Assembly: GCA_009777775.1 (NCBI GenBank)
Contig: WRLE01000003.1
Span: forward strand, 124,001-188,000
Length of the DNA: 64,000 bases
From: Oscillospiraceae bacterium
Lineage (GTDB): Bacteria; Bacillota; Clostridia; Oscillospirales; Oscillospiraceae
Direction of reading: 5' to 3'
This document shows positions 1-7,810 of this stretch, piece by piece. The first letter of the stretch is position 1; every line of letters begins with the position of its first letter. The translations under genes were made by a program, and so were the position numbers. The notes beneath the pieces were generated by a model. The model had not been told where the DNA came from. It worked only from the letters and a program-made list of their open reading frames with translations, and did not search any database.

Positions 1-2866
1 CGTCGGTGAAGAACATTGGATTGGACAAATCGGTAGTATAACTATTGCTAGTATTATTATGACCATCATCGTTTTCGGAGTTGATACTGTTGCTCATTTC
101 TGTTTTTATTTCATCTTCCATTTTCGCTATTCGAGCAGAATCGATTCTATACAGAACGGTTACAATCATGGCTCTAGTTGTTGAAATGTTTGGTGAAAAT
201 AGCATGGGCTCTGTACTGGTTCCGATCATTAAACCCTGGCTATATGAATACATCACATAATTATAGAACCAGTCGCTTTCTTTTATATCGGCGAAGGGGT
301 TTTTCGAAGTGAAATCAGAACCAGGAACCGTTCCATCGTCTATTTCTGTTGCTCCGGTACTGTCTTCTGTATCGCTTGCATCATCGCTACTCGAGGGTGT
401 TGGTGTTGGAATGCTTACACCGCCGCCACCGCCACCGCCACTAATTCCAGTGCCACCACCATTGTTATTGTTTCCATTATTTGGAGAATCCGTTGGATCA
501 GGTTCCTGTTGCGAATGAGAAGGGTCTGGTGATGCAGGTTCAGAGGGAGTTGTCGTAGGATCTGATGGCGTCGGCTCGGAGGGCGTTGTCGAAGGTTCCG
601 ATGGAGTAGGTTCAGGGGGAGCCGTTGTGGGTTCAGGTTGTGTCGGTTCATTACCAGGTTTGGGTATATAATCCGCAAAGGCATATGCCGAACCTTCGGG
701 TAATCGAGCCATCAAATTCCGAGAAGGGTCGTTTAACATACTCATAAAGTAGTCATATGCCTTATCAATATCGGGATATCCTGCTCTTTTTCCTGCAATC
801 AAAGCAATGCGTAAATCCAGACCATAACCCCAGTTGGGTATCTCAATTGGCGTACCATCGGGATTTTGCCAATTGCTTTCGTACAGCTCTTTCCATGTCT
901 CAAAAAACTCTGGTATAACACCAGATGACCCGACTCGTTTGCCAACTATAATCCAATATCCCGGGAGGTACTCAGGAGGGAAGTCGGTTTCTTCAATGGC
1001 AGGATGGAATAAATAGTGTATCATCGAATCTCTAACAACTGCACCAAGTTCAGGGTTGTTTGAATCAATCCTTTGCTCTATGGCATGCTGTAGTGACCAG
1101 ACCATGTATGCACCCATCCAAGGAGCTGTCCGTATATCGCCATTTGATTCAAAACTGTTACCCATGCGGACGAAACCAAGAGGGGAGTGGGTATTTCTCA
1201 CAAGCTCATCCATGCCACTTAGGTTGTTTCCGACGATTTTCATAAAATATTCTTTATATGGAGCTCCATCTGGCAAGTAATAGGCAGCATCAACCACATC
1301 ACGAAGCCCCCATGCAATACCGCGCAACTGGTTGTTCCAGAGCATACCTTTGTCACCGTTTCTCAGTATAGCACCAGGTTCAACATAACCGGGATAGGTG
1401 GATAGTATTACATGGTTTGCCCGAAACATCATTTCGTCGCTGTAATATCTGTCACCTGTTACGAGATAGGGGATATATACATATGAAGGAGCGTGACTGT
1501 TATAAAAAAGGTTTATTGCGCCTTTTAGATTGTTTAAAGGTTTGTCATGTGATCCAGCGCGGGAGTCCAACCAGTAGTTTGGTATTTCGTCTAAAGTAAC
1601 AAGCTGTGATGGGTCGTTTTTCGCAAAATGCATCGCCCATGAGCCCGCTAGGTCACCTAAAGACATGGTTTGCTCCCTGAGCTCAGGGGTTTGGTGAACC
1701 ATAAAACGCGCTGCCCATCTAGGATAGGGACCTAGCTCGGGTCTGCCTCCCGTCGAAGTCATGGCTACATATACTGAAGAAAAACCTAGAGGATCGGCAC
1801 CTTCCCAGTCACCGTAGCCAACCAAGCTAGCGGTACTATATACATTAGACATATATTCAGGAATTGCATTTGCTTCAATAAAAGGAGCGAAATCTGTTAT
1901 GACTCTTGAACTGGTAAAGCCGCCAAGCTCAATTGTTTTCCTCCATCTGGCACCATATTGGTGGTAAAAGACGGTTTCCCAGCTTTCGTTTTCAAAGTTT
2001 CTGTTATTTAAAATGTAACCATTAACATCAATAATGTGGTCTCCCCTGGGAGCTACGGAATTGTTGAAGCCAATCACGCAACCCACAGCACCGCTGGCAT
2101 CTCCGCTGGTGATTCTTATATAGCTACCCCTGGCAAGTTCGTTGTCCAAACTATAAAACGAGGTACTAAATGCGCCACCATAATATGAAATAGGATTATT
2201 CCCAGGGCGTGACATGTCGTGATGGTAAGCAACGCTACCGTTGACCAGTATGTCTACTCCATATACAAGCCCGTCCGCCTCTGCCACATCACGGATATTT
2301 TCTACAGCAATATCAACAGTTCCTGTACCATCGTTGTAAATTCGTATATCCCATATGTTTGATAAAAAGGGATGTTCGATACCATTTAAAATCGGTATAT
2401 CACGGACTCGCCATTCTTTCACCAGTGGACCATCAAGCCACAAATCACCACTAACATTGTTTGGTAAATCGGACACATAGAGCGCAGTTCCCTCGATGTT
2501 CAGCTCCAGCCTTGCTGAGGGTAAAATAGGTGTAAAAGTACCCGCTGCTACGGAGTTTTCATATATTTCGTAACTACCAGGGTTAGTGATGTAGGTGGTT
2601 AATATGGCGTAACGGATAGATCCATCTGACCAGCTGTTCTTCACGTCGTTTTGCGTTACTAGGTTACCGACAATCAAGCCTTCGTACGCTTTCCCCATTG
2701 GTAATACAATTCCAAAAGTTGCCCAACCTGGGCTTTCAAAGGTATATTCGGCGATGACTTCCTTTCCATTACTACCGCCAACTATAGGGTAATGCGGGGA
2801 TAATGCCAGTATAGAAAAAATCACTAAGCCGATGATTAACGAAGAAACCTTGTGTTTTGTTTTCAT
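1..2866 (-). CDS. Secreted SLH-domain protein, C-terminus outside window
   Basis: The reading frame stays open from an ATG at 2866 (AAGGAG six to ten bases upstream) to the window edge, about 955 codons, so the C-terminus is missing. The first 25 residues form a signal peptide. Residues about 35-250 resemble the RIFT-barrel N-terminus of PcRGLX/YetA-like exo-rhamnogalacturonan lyase family proteins (a WSDGSIRYAIL stretch is typical). The middle is rich in aromatic residues and helix-forming stretches like those of (alpha/alpha)6 carbohydrate-active domains. Residues about 735-850 are a Pro/Thr/Ser linker with a poly-Gly run, then an S-layer homology domain begins (NPFADIKESDWFYNYV). Inferred role: a cell-wall anchored enzyme or binder acting on plant polysaccharide. 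The domain order supports the surface location strongly; the substrate is a guess. Confidence 0.8.
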   Translation of the reverse strand, partial: MKTKHKVSSLIIGLVIFSILALSPHYPIVGGSNGKEVIAEYTFESPGWATFGIVLPMGKAYEGLIVGNLVTQNDVKNSWSDGSIRYAILTTYITNPGSYEIYENSVAAGTFTPILPSARLELNIEGTALYVSDLPNNVSGDLWLDGPLVKEWRVRDIPILNGIEHPFLSNIWDIRIYNDGTGTVDIAVENIRDVAEADGLVYGVDILVNGSVAYHHDMSRPGNNPISYYGGAFSTSFYSLDNELARGSYIRITSGDASGAVGCVIGFNNSVAPRGDHIIDVNGYILNNRNFENESWETVFYHQYGARWRKTIELGGFTSSRVITDFAPFIEANAIPEYMSNVYSTASLVGYGDWEGADPLGFSSVYVAMTSTGGRPELGPYPRWAARFMVHQTPELREQTMSLGDLAGSWAMHFAKNDPSQLVTLDEIPNYWLDSRAGSHDKPLNNLKGAINLFYNSHAPSYVYIPYLVTGDRYYSDEMMFRANHVILSTYPGYVEPGAILRNGDKGMLWNNQLRGIAWGLRDVVDAAYYLPDGAPYKEYFMKIVGNNLSGMDELVRNTHSPLGFVRMGNSFESNGDIRTAPWMGAYMVWSLQHAIEQRIDSNNPELGAVVRDSMIHYLFHPAIEETDFPPEYLPGYWIIVGKRVGSSGVIPEFFETWKELYESNWQNPDGTPIEIPNWGYGLDLRIALIAGKRAGYPDIDKAYDYFMSMLNDPSRNLMARLPEGSAYAFADYIPKPGNEPTQPEPTTAPPEPTPSEPSTTPSEPTPSDPTTTPSEPASPDPSHSQQEPDPTDSPNNGNNNNGGGTGISGGGGGGGVSIPTPTPSSSDDASDTEDSTGATEIDDGTVPGSDFTSKNPFADIKESDWFYNYVMYSYSQGLMIGTSTEPMLFSPNISTTRAMIVTVLYRIDSARIAKMEDEIKTEMSNSINSENDDGHNNTSNSYTTDLSNPMFFTD

Positions 2867-3187
2867 TTTTTTCTCCTTACATATCTGTACCAATATTATC
2901 AGGATTTTGTGTATAGATTGTTTTTAACATTAAAATGGGTGTAAATAGGGGTGTGAATATTCATCATATGAAGCATATTAAGATGAAAAATCTGTGAAAA
3001 CATTACTAGTGTTGATACTTTTGTCATATTGTACCTGTTAAAGGCTCCATTTGCAAGAAAAATTAGTAAGACGCGGTGACAACAAAATAGTCACCGCGTC
3101 TGAAAATATTCCCTACGTCTAAGTCATCGCATTTTAGAACTGTATTATTTATTTTCTAAAATGTACCGTGGATAGAAATGATAACAG
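2867..3187. other. Intergenic stretch, no gene seen
   Basis: This 321-base AT-rich gap separates the SLH protein from the upstream lipoprotein on the same strand. It holds a strong hairpin at 3070-3100 and a Shine-Dalgarno for the SLH gene. On the minus strand a TTTACA box followed 17 bases later by AACAAT is the best promoter candidate, but it is weak. No open frame with a ribosome site is visible. The 17-bp palindrome found upstream of the neighbouring operons is absent here. Confidence 0.5.
3070..3100 (-). terminator. Strong hairpin after the 3188-4279 lipoprotein gene
   Basis: GACGCGGTGAC and GTCACCGCGTC form a perfect 11-bp stem with a 9-base loop. It lies 87 bases past the lipoprotein stop codon. 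The T-run that follows on the minus strand is interrupted (TTACTAATTTTTC), so termination efficiency is uncertain. Confidence 0.55.
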
Positions 3188-4279
3188 CTAGTATAGCTCT
3201 GGGTGTAGTGTTCCGAGGTCAGTCAGTACATCAAGCATGGGTAGATGCATTATGCCCAGATACCAGTCTTCGTACCAGTAAGGTTGATCGTAATCGGGGA
3301 CATCGTCCCAGTCCATTCCCCATGGGCGAAGGAGTATCTCGTATTTGAACCAATCTCCATCAATGTCAGCAAATATCTGATCGATTTCTATCATATTTGC
3401 GTATCTACTTACTGTGGGCATAATCAGCCATTCACCCTGTTTTACATCCTCGTTAAACAAGTCTCCACCCACTGCGAGTGCTTGGTGAAACTGTCCGTCT
3501 TCGCTTATGGTAATATCGAGATGCACAGTACCAAGTGACATACTATCTGTCCATATATACATGATGGCTCTGCCCGAGGTGGTGACATCAATGACTGCAT
3601 ACAAATCATCATAATATCCTATCTCATCTTCATAGGCTTCATTCCCGTCATATAGATAGAAAGAACCATACCAGTGTCCATCCCACCAATCATGTCCTAT
3701 AGCCCGCTCGCCAATAGATGGTCCAAAATCAGTTGTACTAATTGCGCCGCCACCAGCAGGAGGGTTGCCGTCCTTTGTGAAATATAAGAAGATGTCATCT
3801 AGGACTTCGAACATAACTACATCTGATTCATAGGAGCCGGCATACTCAGCACCGCCGATATTGTAGCTCAGGGTTGATCCGCTCATTGTCCAGCTTCCCT
3901 TCGCATCGTTTCCGTTGAAAATTGTGGTGCATTCACCATTTGCTTTCAGTTCCAGAGTCGCACCCTGGGCATAAAAACTTCTGATATCAGTTTCATCGCC
4001 AAATATATCAGCTGTGTATGCAATCCATGTTCCCAATATGGGATGGTCAGCAGCAATGGAGTTGCCACTAGATTGAACCGTTTCATTTCCACTTCCTGCG
4101 TTTCCTACGTTCCCTCCGGAGGACGGAGAAACTGAGCTGTTCGATTGTGAATTGCTGGCGTTGCTTGAATTATTGGGACTGCTTGAGCTACTGCTTCCAT
4201 TGTTTCCACCTGAGCCGCAAGCTGCCAGTAATGTAATGCACATGGCAACTGCCAATATTATTGATATGCTTTTTTTCAT
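3188..4279 (-). CDS. Lipoprotein, unknown function, lipocalin-like fold possible
   Basis: A 363-residue protein starting at an ATG preceded by AAAGGGG. The N-terminus is a lipoprotein signal with lipobox LLAAC, so the mature protein should be anchored by Cys21. Residues 22-75 are a low-complexity Ser/Asn/Gly linker. Residues about 80-175 (HPILGTW, then alternating short strands ending in FLYFTKDGN) look like the small beta-barrel repeats seen in lipocalin-like or DUF5640-type lipoproteins. The second half is rich in Trp, Tyr and Asp and matches nothing I recognise. It is the third gene of a minus-strand run with two zinc-ribbon genes (33 bases from the preceding stop), so it is probably transcribed with them under the palindromic promoter at 5507-5551. 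Confidence 0.75.
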   Translation of the reverse strand: MKKSISIILAVAMCITLLAACGSGGNNGSSSSSSPNNSSNASNSQSNSSVSPSSGGNVGNAGSGNETVQSSGNSIAADHPILGTWIAYTADIFGDETDIRSFYAQGATLELKANGECTTIFNGNDAKGSWTMSGSTLSYNIGGAEYAGSYESDVVMFEVLDDIFLYFTKDGNPPAGGGAISTTDFGPSIGERAIGHDWWDGHWYGSFYLYDGNEAYEDEIGYYDDLYAVIDVTTSGRAIMYIWTDSMSLGTVHLDITISEDGQFHQALAVGGDLFNEDVKQGEWLIMPTVSRYANMIEIDQIFADIDGDWFKYEILLRPWGMDWDDVPDYDQPYWYEDWYLGIMHLPMLDVLTDLGTLHPELY

Positions 4280-4312
4280 TGTTATACCCCTTTGTATTGT
4301 TATAATTTTATT

Positions 4313-4909
4313 TTATCTGACCTGTGCTTTGAAAAATACGTCTAAAACTTCATCTTGGATAGCATCTATTCGACCATATTCTTTTGATTCGCCGTCAACC
4401 ATATACATATTCACTTTGAAACGAATCTCATCGAAAAAGGGTGAATCGATGCTTAATGTTACATAGAAATCATATTCGTATTTGTATTGGCGAGGTCTAT
4501 AACTCACCAATTTTCCATCTTTGTCTTTTTGCATAAGTTCCGTTCTATGTTCGTCTTTAGTACCCACGCATTTCGTTACCTGGGAAAAGCTAATGACATC
4601 GGGATTCTCCTGCTGCCATTTATTGGAACTGGAGACCACGAACTTCCCCGCCTCCTCATCAATGTGAACCATATAACAATCTCCAACAGATTTTGTTACA
4701 TTCAATGCAGCTAGTTCGGCTTTGTTTGCCTCACGATATTCAAGATGCGCCTTGATTTCATTGATGGAAGTCTTGCGGCGATCTGTTGTAAAAGGCGAAA
4801 GCTTCTTTGCACAATCGGCGCACATATTCCCATCATCCAATTTGCGGTTGCCAAGGAGACCGATTTTTCCACCACAAATATCGCATTTTTTCTTGTCAAA
4901 AAGTCCCAT
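4313..4909 (-). CDS. DUF4428 zinc-ribbon protein
   Basis: A 198-residue protein. The first 40 residues carry a CxxC...CxxC zinc ribbon (CDICGGKIGLLGNRKL, then CADC), the signature of DUF4428, followed by a helical linker and a beta-rich region with a GRAM/PH-like feel (residues 80-185). No signal peptide or membrane span, so cytoplasmic. It follows the other zinc-ribbon gene by 14 bases and precedes the lipoprotein gene by 33 bases. Members of this family are common in Firmicutes and have no established function. The family call is firm; the function is unknown. Confidence 0.75.
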   Translation of the reverse strand: MGLFDKKKCDICGGKIGLLGNRKLDDGNMCADCAKKLSPFTTDRRKTSINEIKAHLEYREANKAELAALNVTKSVGDCYMVHIDEEAGKFVVSSSNKWQQENPDVISFSQVTKCVGTKDEHRTELMQKDKDGKLVSYRPRQYKYEYDFYVTLSIDSPFFDEIRFKVNMYMVDGESKEYGRIDAIQDEVLDVFFKAQVR

Positions 4910-4923
4910 TTATTTTCATCCTT

Positions 4924-5466
4924 TCAAGAAACATATGGATTTAGCAGTTCCTTTAGCTCGCTGGGATCGGGGTAATAAAGATTATACTCCTCGCCGCTTT
5001 TTGTGCGGACTATTACACCCTTGTTTGTGCCCTTGCTAAAATCATCCAATGTAGTAATCTCCCCATGGGGAATCTCAATGGATATTTGTCCTGCTCCCTT
5101 GCTCTTAACTTTCGCAGCAATTCCTGTCACAGCAATGGTGGACAAGGGGTTCAGTGTTTCTGTTACGACATTTCTTCTGAAAATCCCCTGTTTTTCGACG
5201 GTTTCCTTCATGATACCTCCACCTAGGCTCTTTGCGGTAACAGCTCCTTTGATGAAAAACACCCTGAGATTTGTGACAGTCAACTCGCCCTCATCAAGGC
5301 TGAGTGCTCCTTTTCTATATTTGCACTCGACAATGGCGCGTATCGTTTCAGTCTCTGGATTCGACAAATCTGTTTTACACACTGGGCATCTGTCTGGTAA
5401 GGACTCATTCTTTTTCAGTTTCATTTCGCTGAAACATACATGACAGTATTCGCTTTGTTTGAACAT
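4924..5466 (-). CDS. Zinc-ribbon protein with GRAM/PH-like C-terminal domain
   Basis: A 180-residue protein with GGAGGAAAAAT before the ATG. Residues 8-35 form a double CxxC zinc ribbon (CHVC, then CPVCKTDL). The remainder alternates beta strands around the phrase LTVTNLRVFFIKGA, which is typical of bacterial PH/GRAM-like domains. Soluble and without a signal peptide. It is the first gene of the run 5466-3188, directly behind the palindromic promoter at 5507-5551. Together with the DUF4428 gene next to it, it suggests two related cytoplasmic adaptor-type proteins co-made with a lipoprotein. No function can be assigned from sequence. Confidence 0.7.
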   Translation of the reverse strand: MFKQSEYCHVCFSEMKLKKNESLPDRCPVCKTDLSNPETETIRAIVECKYRKGALSLDEGELTVTNLRVFFIKGAVTAKSLGGGIMKETVEKQGIFRRNVVTETLNPLSTIAVTGIAAKVKSKGAGQISIEIPHGEITTLDDFSKGTNKGVIVRTKSGEEYNLYYPDPSELKELLNPYVS

Positions 5467-5506
5467 ATTTTTCCTCCTATTTGCATTGATATGATCAACT
5501 TTTCAC

Positions 5507-5551
5507 AGTATAGATGAAAGAAATCTACATCACCCTACCCGCAGCGGGTAG
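5507..5551 (-). promoter_or_regulatory. Operator-like palindrome and -10 box of zinc-ribbon operon
   Basis: A perfect 17-bp palindrome, CTACCCGCAGCGGGTAG, spans 5535-5551. Reading the minus strand, a -10 box TATACT (plus positions 5507-5512) lies 22 bases after it, with no recognisable -35 box. That places the palindrome centre near -43 relative to the expected start of transcription, the usual place for an activator site. The start codon of the first zinc-ribbon gene is at 5466. A copy with one mismatch lies at 11153-11169. Confidence 0.6.
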
Positions 5552-5577
5552 TTTTGTAGAAAACTACTACCGCTTAG

Positions 5578-5706
5578 AAGGGGAGCGCAAAGTGTCTGTT
5601 TTTTTGTTCCGTCAAGCGAAACCAAGGACGGTGGAGCGCGCGAATTGACGCATGGATGCGTCACTGAGCGATAGGAACAAAAAAACAGACACTTTGCGCT
5701 CCCCTT
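5578..5706. repeat. Palindromic element with 33-bp perfect inverted repeats
   Basis: Arms 5578-5610 and 5674-5706 are exact reverse complements over 33 bases, including a run of seven T/A. The 63-base core contains a further perfect stem, TGACGCAT/ATGCGTCA, so the whole unit can fold into a long hairpin. It sits between the response-regulator stop (5725) and the palindromic promoter of the next operon. There is no transposase inside. It is most likely a small non-autonomous repeat element that may also act as terminator for the signalling operon. Confidence 0.7.
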
Positions 5707-5724
5707 ACGAGCAGTTGCAAACAA

Positions 5725-6342
5725 CTAATACTTTGGATTAATCCAACCGTTGGATATCATATAAAAAGCCAAGTCCACCGCCTTGGTAAAACCGGTTTTT
5801 CCTAGCATATTCGACTTATGATATTTGACGGTGTTTTCGCTGATATAAAGATGAGCAGCAATCTCCTTGTTGGTCATATGTCTACACAGCAAGCGCAAGA
5901 CCTCCATTTCCCTTGCCGTTAGCGGAGCTTCTCCCATGGGCATGGGAATTGTCTTTGCTTCCGGATAATATGAATTTCCCTCCATGACACCTGTGGCAAC
6001 CTCATAAAAATAGTCAAGGCTCTTTGTCTTAAATATAAATGCATGGGCTCCGGATTCTTTAGCTCTAGGTGCATAAGTGATTTCGTCAAAACCAGACATG
6101 ACAATGATTTTTATCTCAGGAAACAGAGCGCTAATCGTTCTTGTGGCATCAATTCCCGACACATCGCCCTGGGTACAAACATCCATGAACACGAGATCCG
6201 GACGCAGCCTGTCGCAATACAGCTCAACCTGCGCCGCACTTGGGCGAGTGCCCACTATAGTAAATTCACCCTTTTTTTCCAAAGCAAAAGCAATGGAATC
6301 GCACATAGATTCATGATCATCAACGATTAAAACTTTGTACAT
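5725..6342 (-). CDS. NarL/FixJ-family response regulator
   Basis: A 205-residue two-domain regulator. The receiver domain (1-120) has the acidic pair at Asp8-Asp9, phospho-acceptor Asp54 (LVFMDVC), Ser83 and Lys105, all in canonical places. The LuxR-type helix-turn-helix occupies about residues 141-200 (LTAREMEVLRLLCRHMTNKEIA, ENTVKYHKSNMLGK). It is the last gene of the signalling operon, 22 bases after the kinase stop codon, with AGGAG as ribosome site. The partner is almost certainly the kinase encoded just upstream. A likely target is the palindrome at 11153-11169 and 5535-5551, since regulators of this class bind such short dyads near -42. Confidence 0.9.
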   Translation of the reverse strand: MYKVLIVDDHESMCDSIAFALEKKGEFTIVGTRPSAAQVELYCDRLRPDLVFMDVCTQGDVSGIDATRTISALFPEIKIIVMSGFDEITYAPRAKESGAHAFIFKTKSLDYFYEVATGVMEGNSYYPEAKTIPMPMGEAPLTAREMEVLRLLCRHMTNKEIAAHLYISENTVKYHKSNMLGKTGFTKAVDLAFYMISNGWINPKY

Positions 6343-6364
6343 AGCAGCTCCTAATTCCTAACTC

Positions 6365-7798
6365 CTATTTCTCGCGGCTTACTGGTATAATCACTGTCAA
6401 CTCAAACTGCGGGGAAGACGCAACCGATATAAATCCGCCTAAAGGCTCTACTCTGCTTTTCATCCCGAGAATCCCGCCACCTTCTTTTATTCCTTCTGGG
6501 GAAACATAACCGTTATCAGTGATATTTATTGTGCTTTCGGATTTCCCCTGGTCAATATCGACATTTACTTCGGTGGCAAAACCATGTCGTACTGCATTTG
6601 AAACTGCTTCTCTGATGATGTCCACGAAGAGCTGGCTGACCTCCTTATCATCTGGTAGCTTTCCATTTACTATAACAGCAACATTAACATAGGCATATGT
6701 TTCGATGATACTGTCGAGTTCGTCCATTGGTGATGGTGTTGTCCGCACAGCTTTCAAATCTTCCATCAAGCCCTTCGTGTACCCTAGCAAAAGCTTCTGG
6801 TCTACATCATGCTCACCTCGCACGGTACGGATTAACAATGTGAGCCTCTCAGACAAGACATCGTGTACGCGCATTTTAGCCTTTTGTGTTTCTATTTCAT
6901 ATGTAAGCACATTTACATTTTTTATCGCTCTACTCAGACTAGCTTGTCGCTGTAATAGTTCTTCGTTTCTAGACTGGAGCAAAGCAATCAGCTTCCATTG
7001 CTCTGTTATGTCAGTGGCTGTTATTTGGAGATATTTCTTTTTGCCAATGGATAGTTCTATGGTTCCAAAAACCCATGCCGACCCATCTTGATAAATGCAT
7101 ACATTTTGGTCTTGGAAAAACCGAGTAACCCAGCCATCCAAGAGGTCTCCCGAAGCTATTAAATCGTAGAAATGCTTACCATTTCTATGGATTCTGCCAG
7201 TTATTTTCATCATAAGCCTCTGCATTTCCATATTAACCAGGACGATGTAGCCGTTTTTTTCACAAAACATTACCCCAGTTCCTAGAAAATCCATTGCACT
7301 CCTAATTGACATAGCAGACAGCTCTTCTTTCATCCCTTTTTGCTGTTCGATAACAATAGATATGCTTCGTATAGTCCATAAGATTAAAGCTAATAGGAAA
7401 AGCACAGGAAAAGCAGTACTAAAGGATTGCTCCAGCAACGGAAATGTCATAGCTGAAATTACAATACAATAGGCATTTTTGGGTTTTTTTCCATAAATAG
7501 TACCAATGAGGGATAGAGCAGTGATAGCGGTGAATAAAATGTTTCGCATTATTCCATAATCACGAGTTATATATAGTCCCATATGGCTTGCTTGCATTAA
7601 CTGACCGTGCATTAAGGAAAGAGTGAACAATTGCAAAAGAATCAAGATTTCCAAAGATATTTGAGTCCACCATATTGGAGATTGCTTGCGACGAAAAAGC
7701 AAAAGGTACAAAGCTAGCATCTGTAACAGAACAGACATAGCAATCAACAAAGTAATCCACACTCGAGCATATGTTGTTATTGTGTAGAAATATGACAT
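6365..7798 (-). CDS. NarL-type sensor histidine kinase
   Basis: A 477-residue membrane kinase. Residues 10-150 contain about five hydrophobic spans. A PAS-like region follows (about 165-265), then a coiled coil, a short H-box with His312 (KMRVHDVLSERL) and a HATPase domain with N-box Asn401 (REAVSNAVRHG), DNG at 428-430 and a glycine-rich GGGILGM lid at 440-446. This is the HisKA_3-like, NarX/DegS style of kinase that pairs with NarL/FixJ regulators, and such a regulator is the next gene. It lies 12 bases after the upstream sensor gene. The signal is not predictable; the neighbouring binding-protein fusion could supply it. Confidence 0.88.
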   Translation of the reverse strand: MSYFYTITTYARVWITLLIAMSVLLQMLALYLLLFRRKQSPIWWTQISLEILILLQLFTLSLMHGQLMQASHMGLYITRDYGIMRNILFTAITALSLIGTIYGKKPKNAYCIVISAMTFPLLEQSFSTAFPVLFLLALILWTIRSISIVIEQQKGMKEELSAMSIRSAMDFLGTGVMFCEKNGYIVLVNMEMQRLMMKITGRIHRNGKHFYDLIASGDLLDGWVTRFFQDQNVCIYQDGSAWVFGTIELSIGKKKYLQITATDITEQWKLIALLQSRNEELLQRQASLSRAIKNVNVLTYEIETQKAKMRVHDVLSERLTLLIRTVRGEHDVDQKLLLGYTKGLMEDLKAVRTTPSPMDELDSIIETYAYVNVAVIVNGKLPDDKEVSQLFVDIIREAVSNAVRHGFATEVNVDIDQGKSESTINITDNGYVSPEGIKEGGGILGMKSRVEPLGGFISVASSPQFELTVIIPVSREK

Positions 7799-7810
7799 AT
7801 ATCCACCTTA

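Noticed and set aside
309-684. Open frames on both strands rich in Pro or in Leu/Arg
   Set aside because: They are alternative readings of the Pro/Thr/Gly linker of the SLH protein on the minus strand; no ribosome sites.
5530-5724. 64-codon minus-strand frame
   Set aside because: It runs through the 33-bp inverted repeat and contains the operator palindrome; no ribosome site and no family resemblance.
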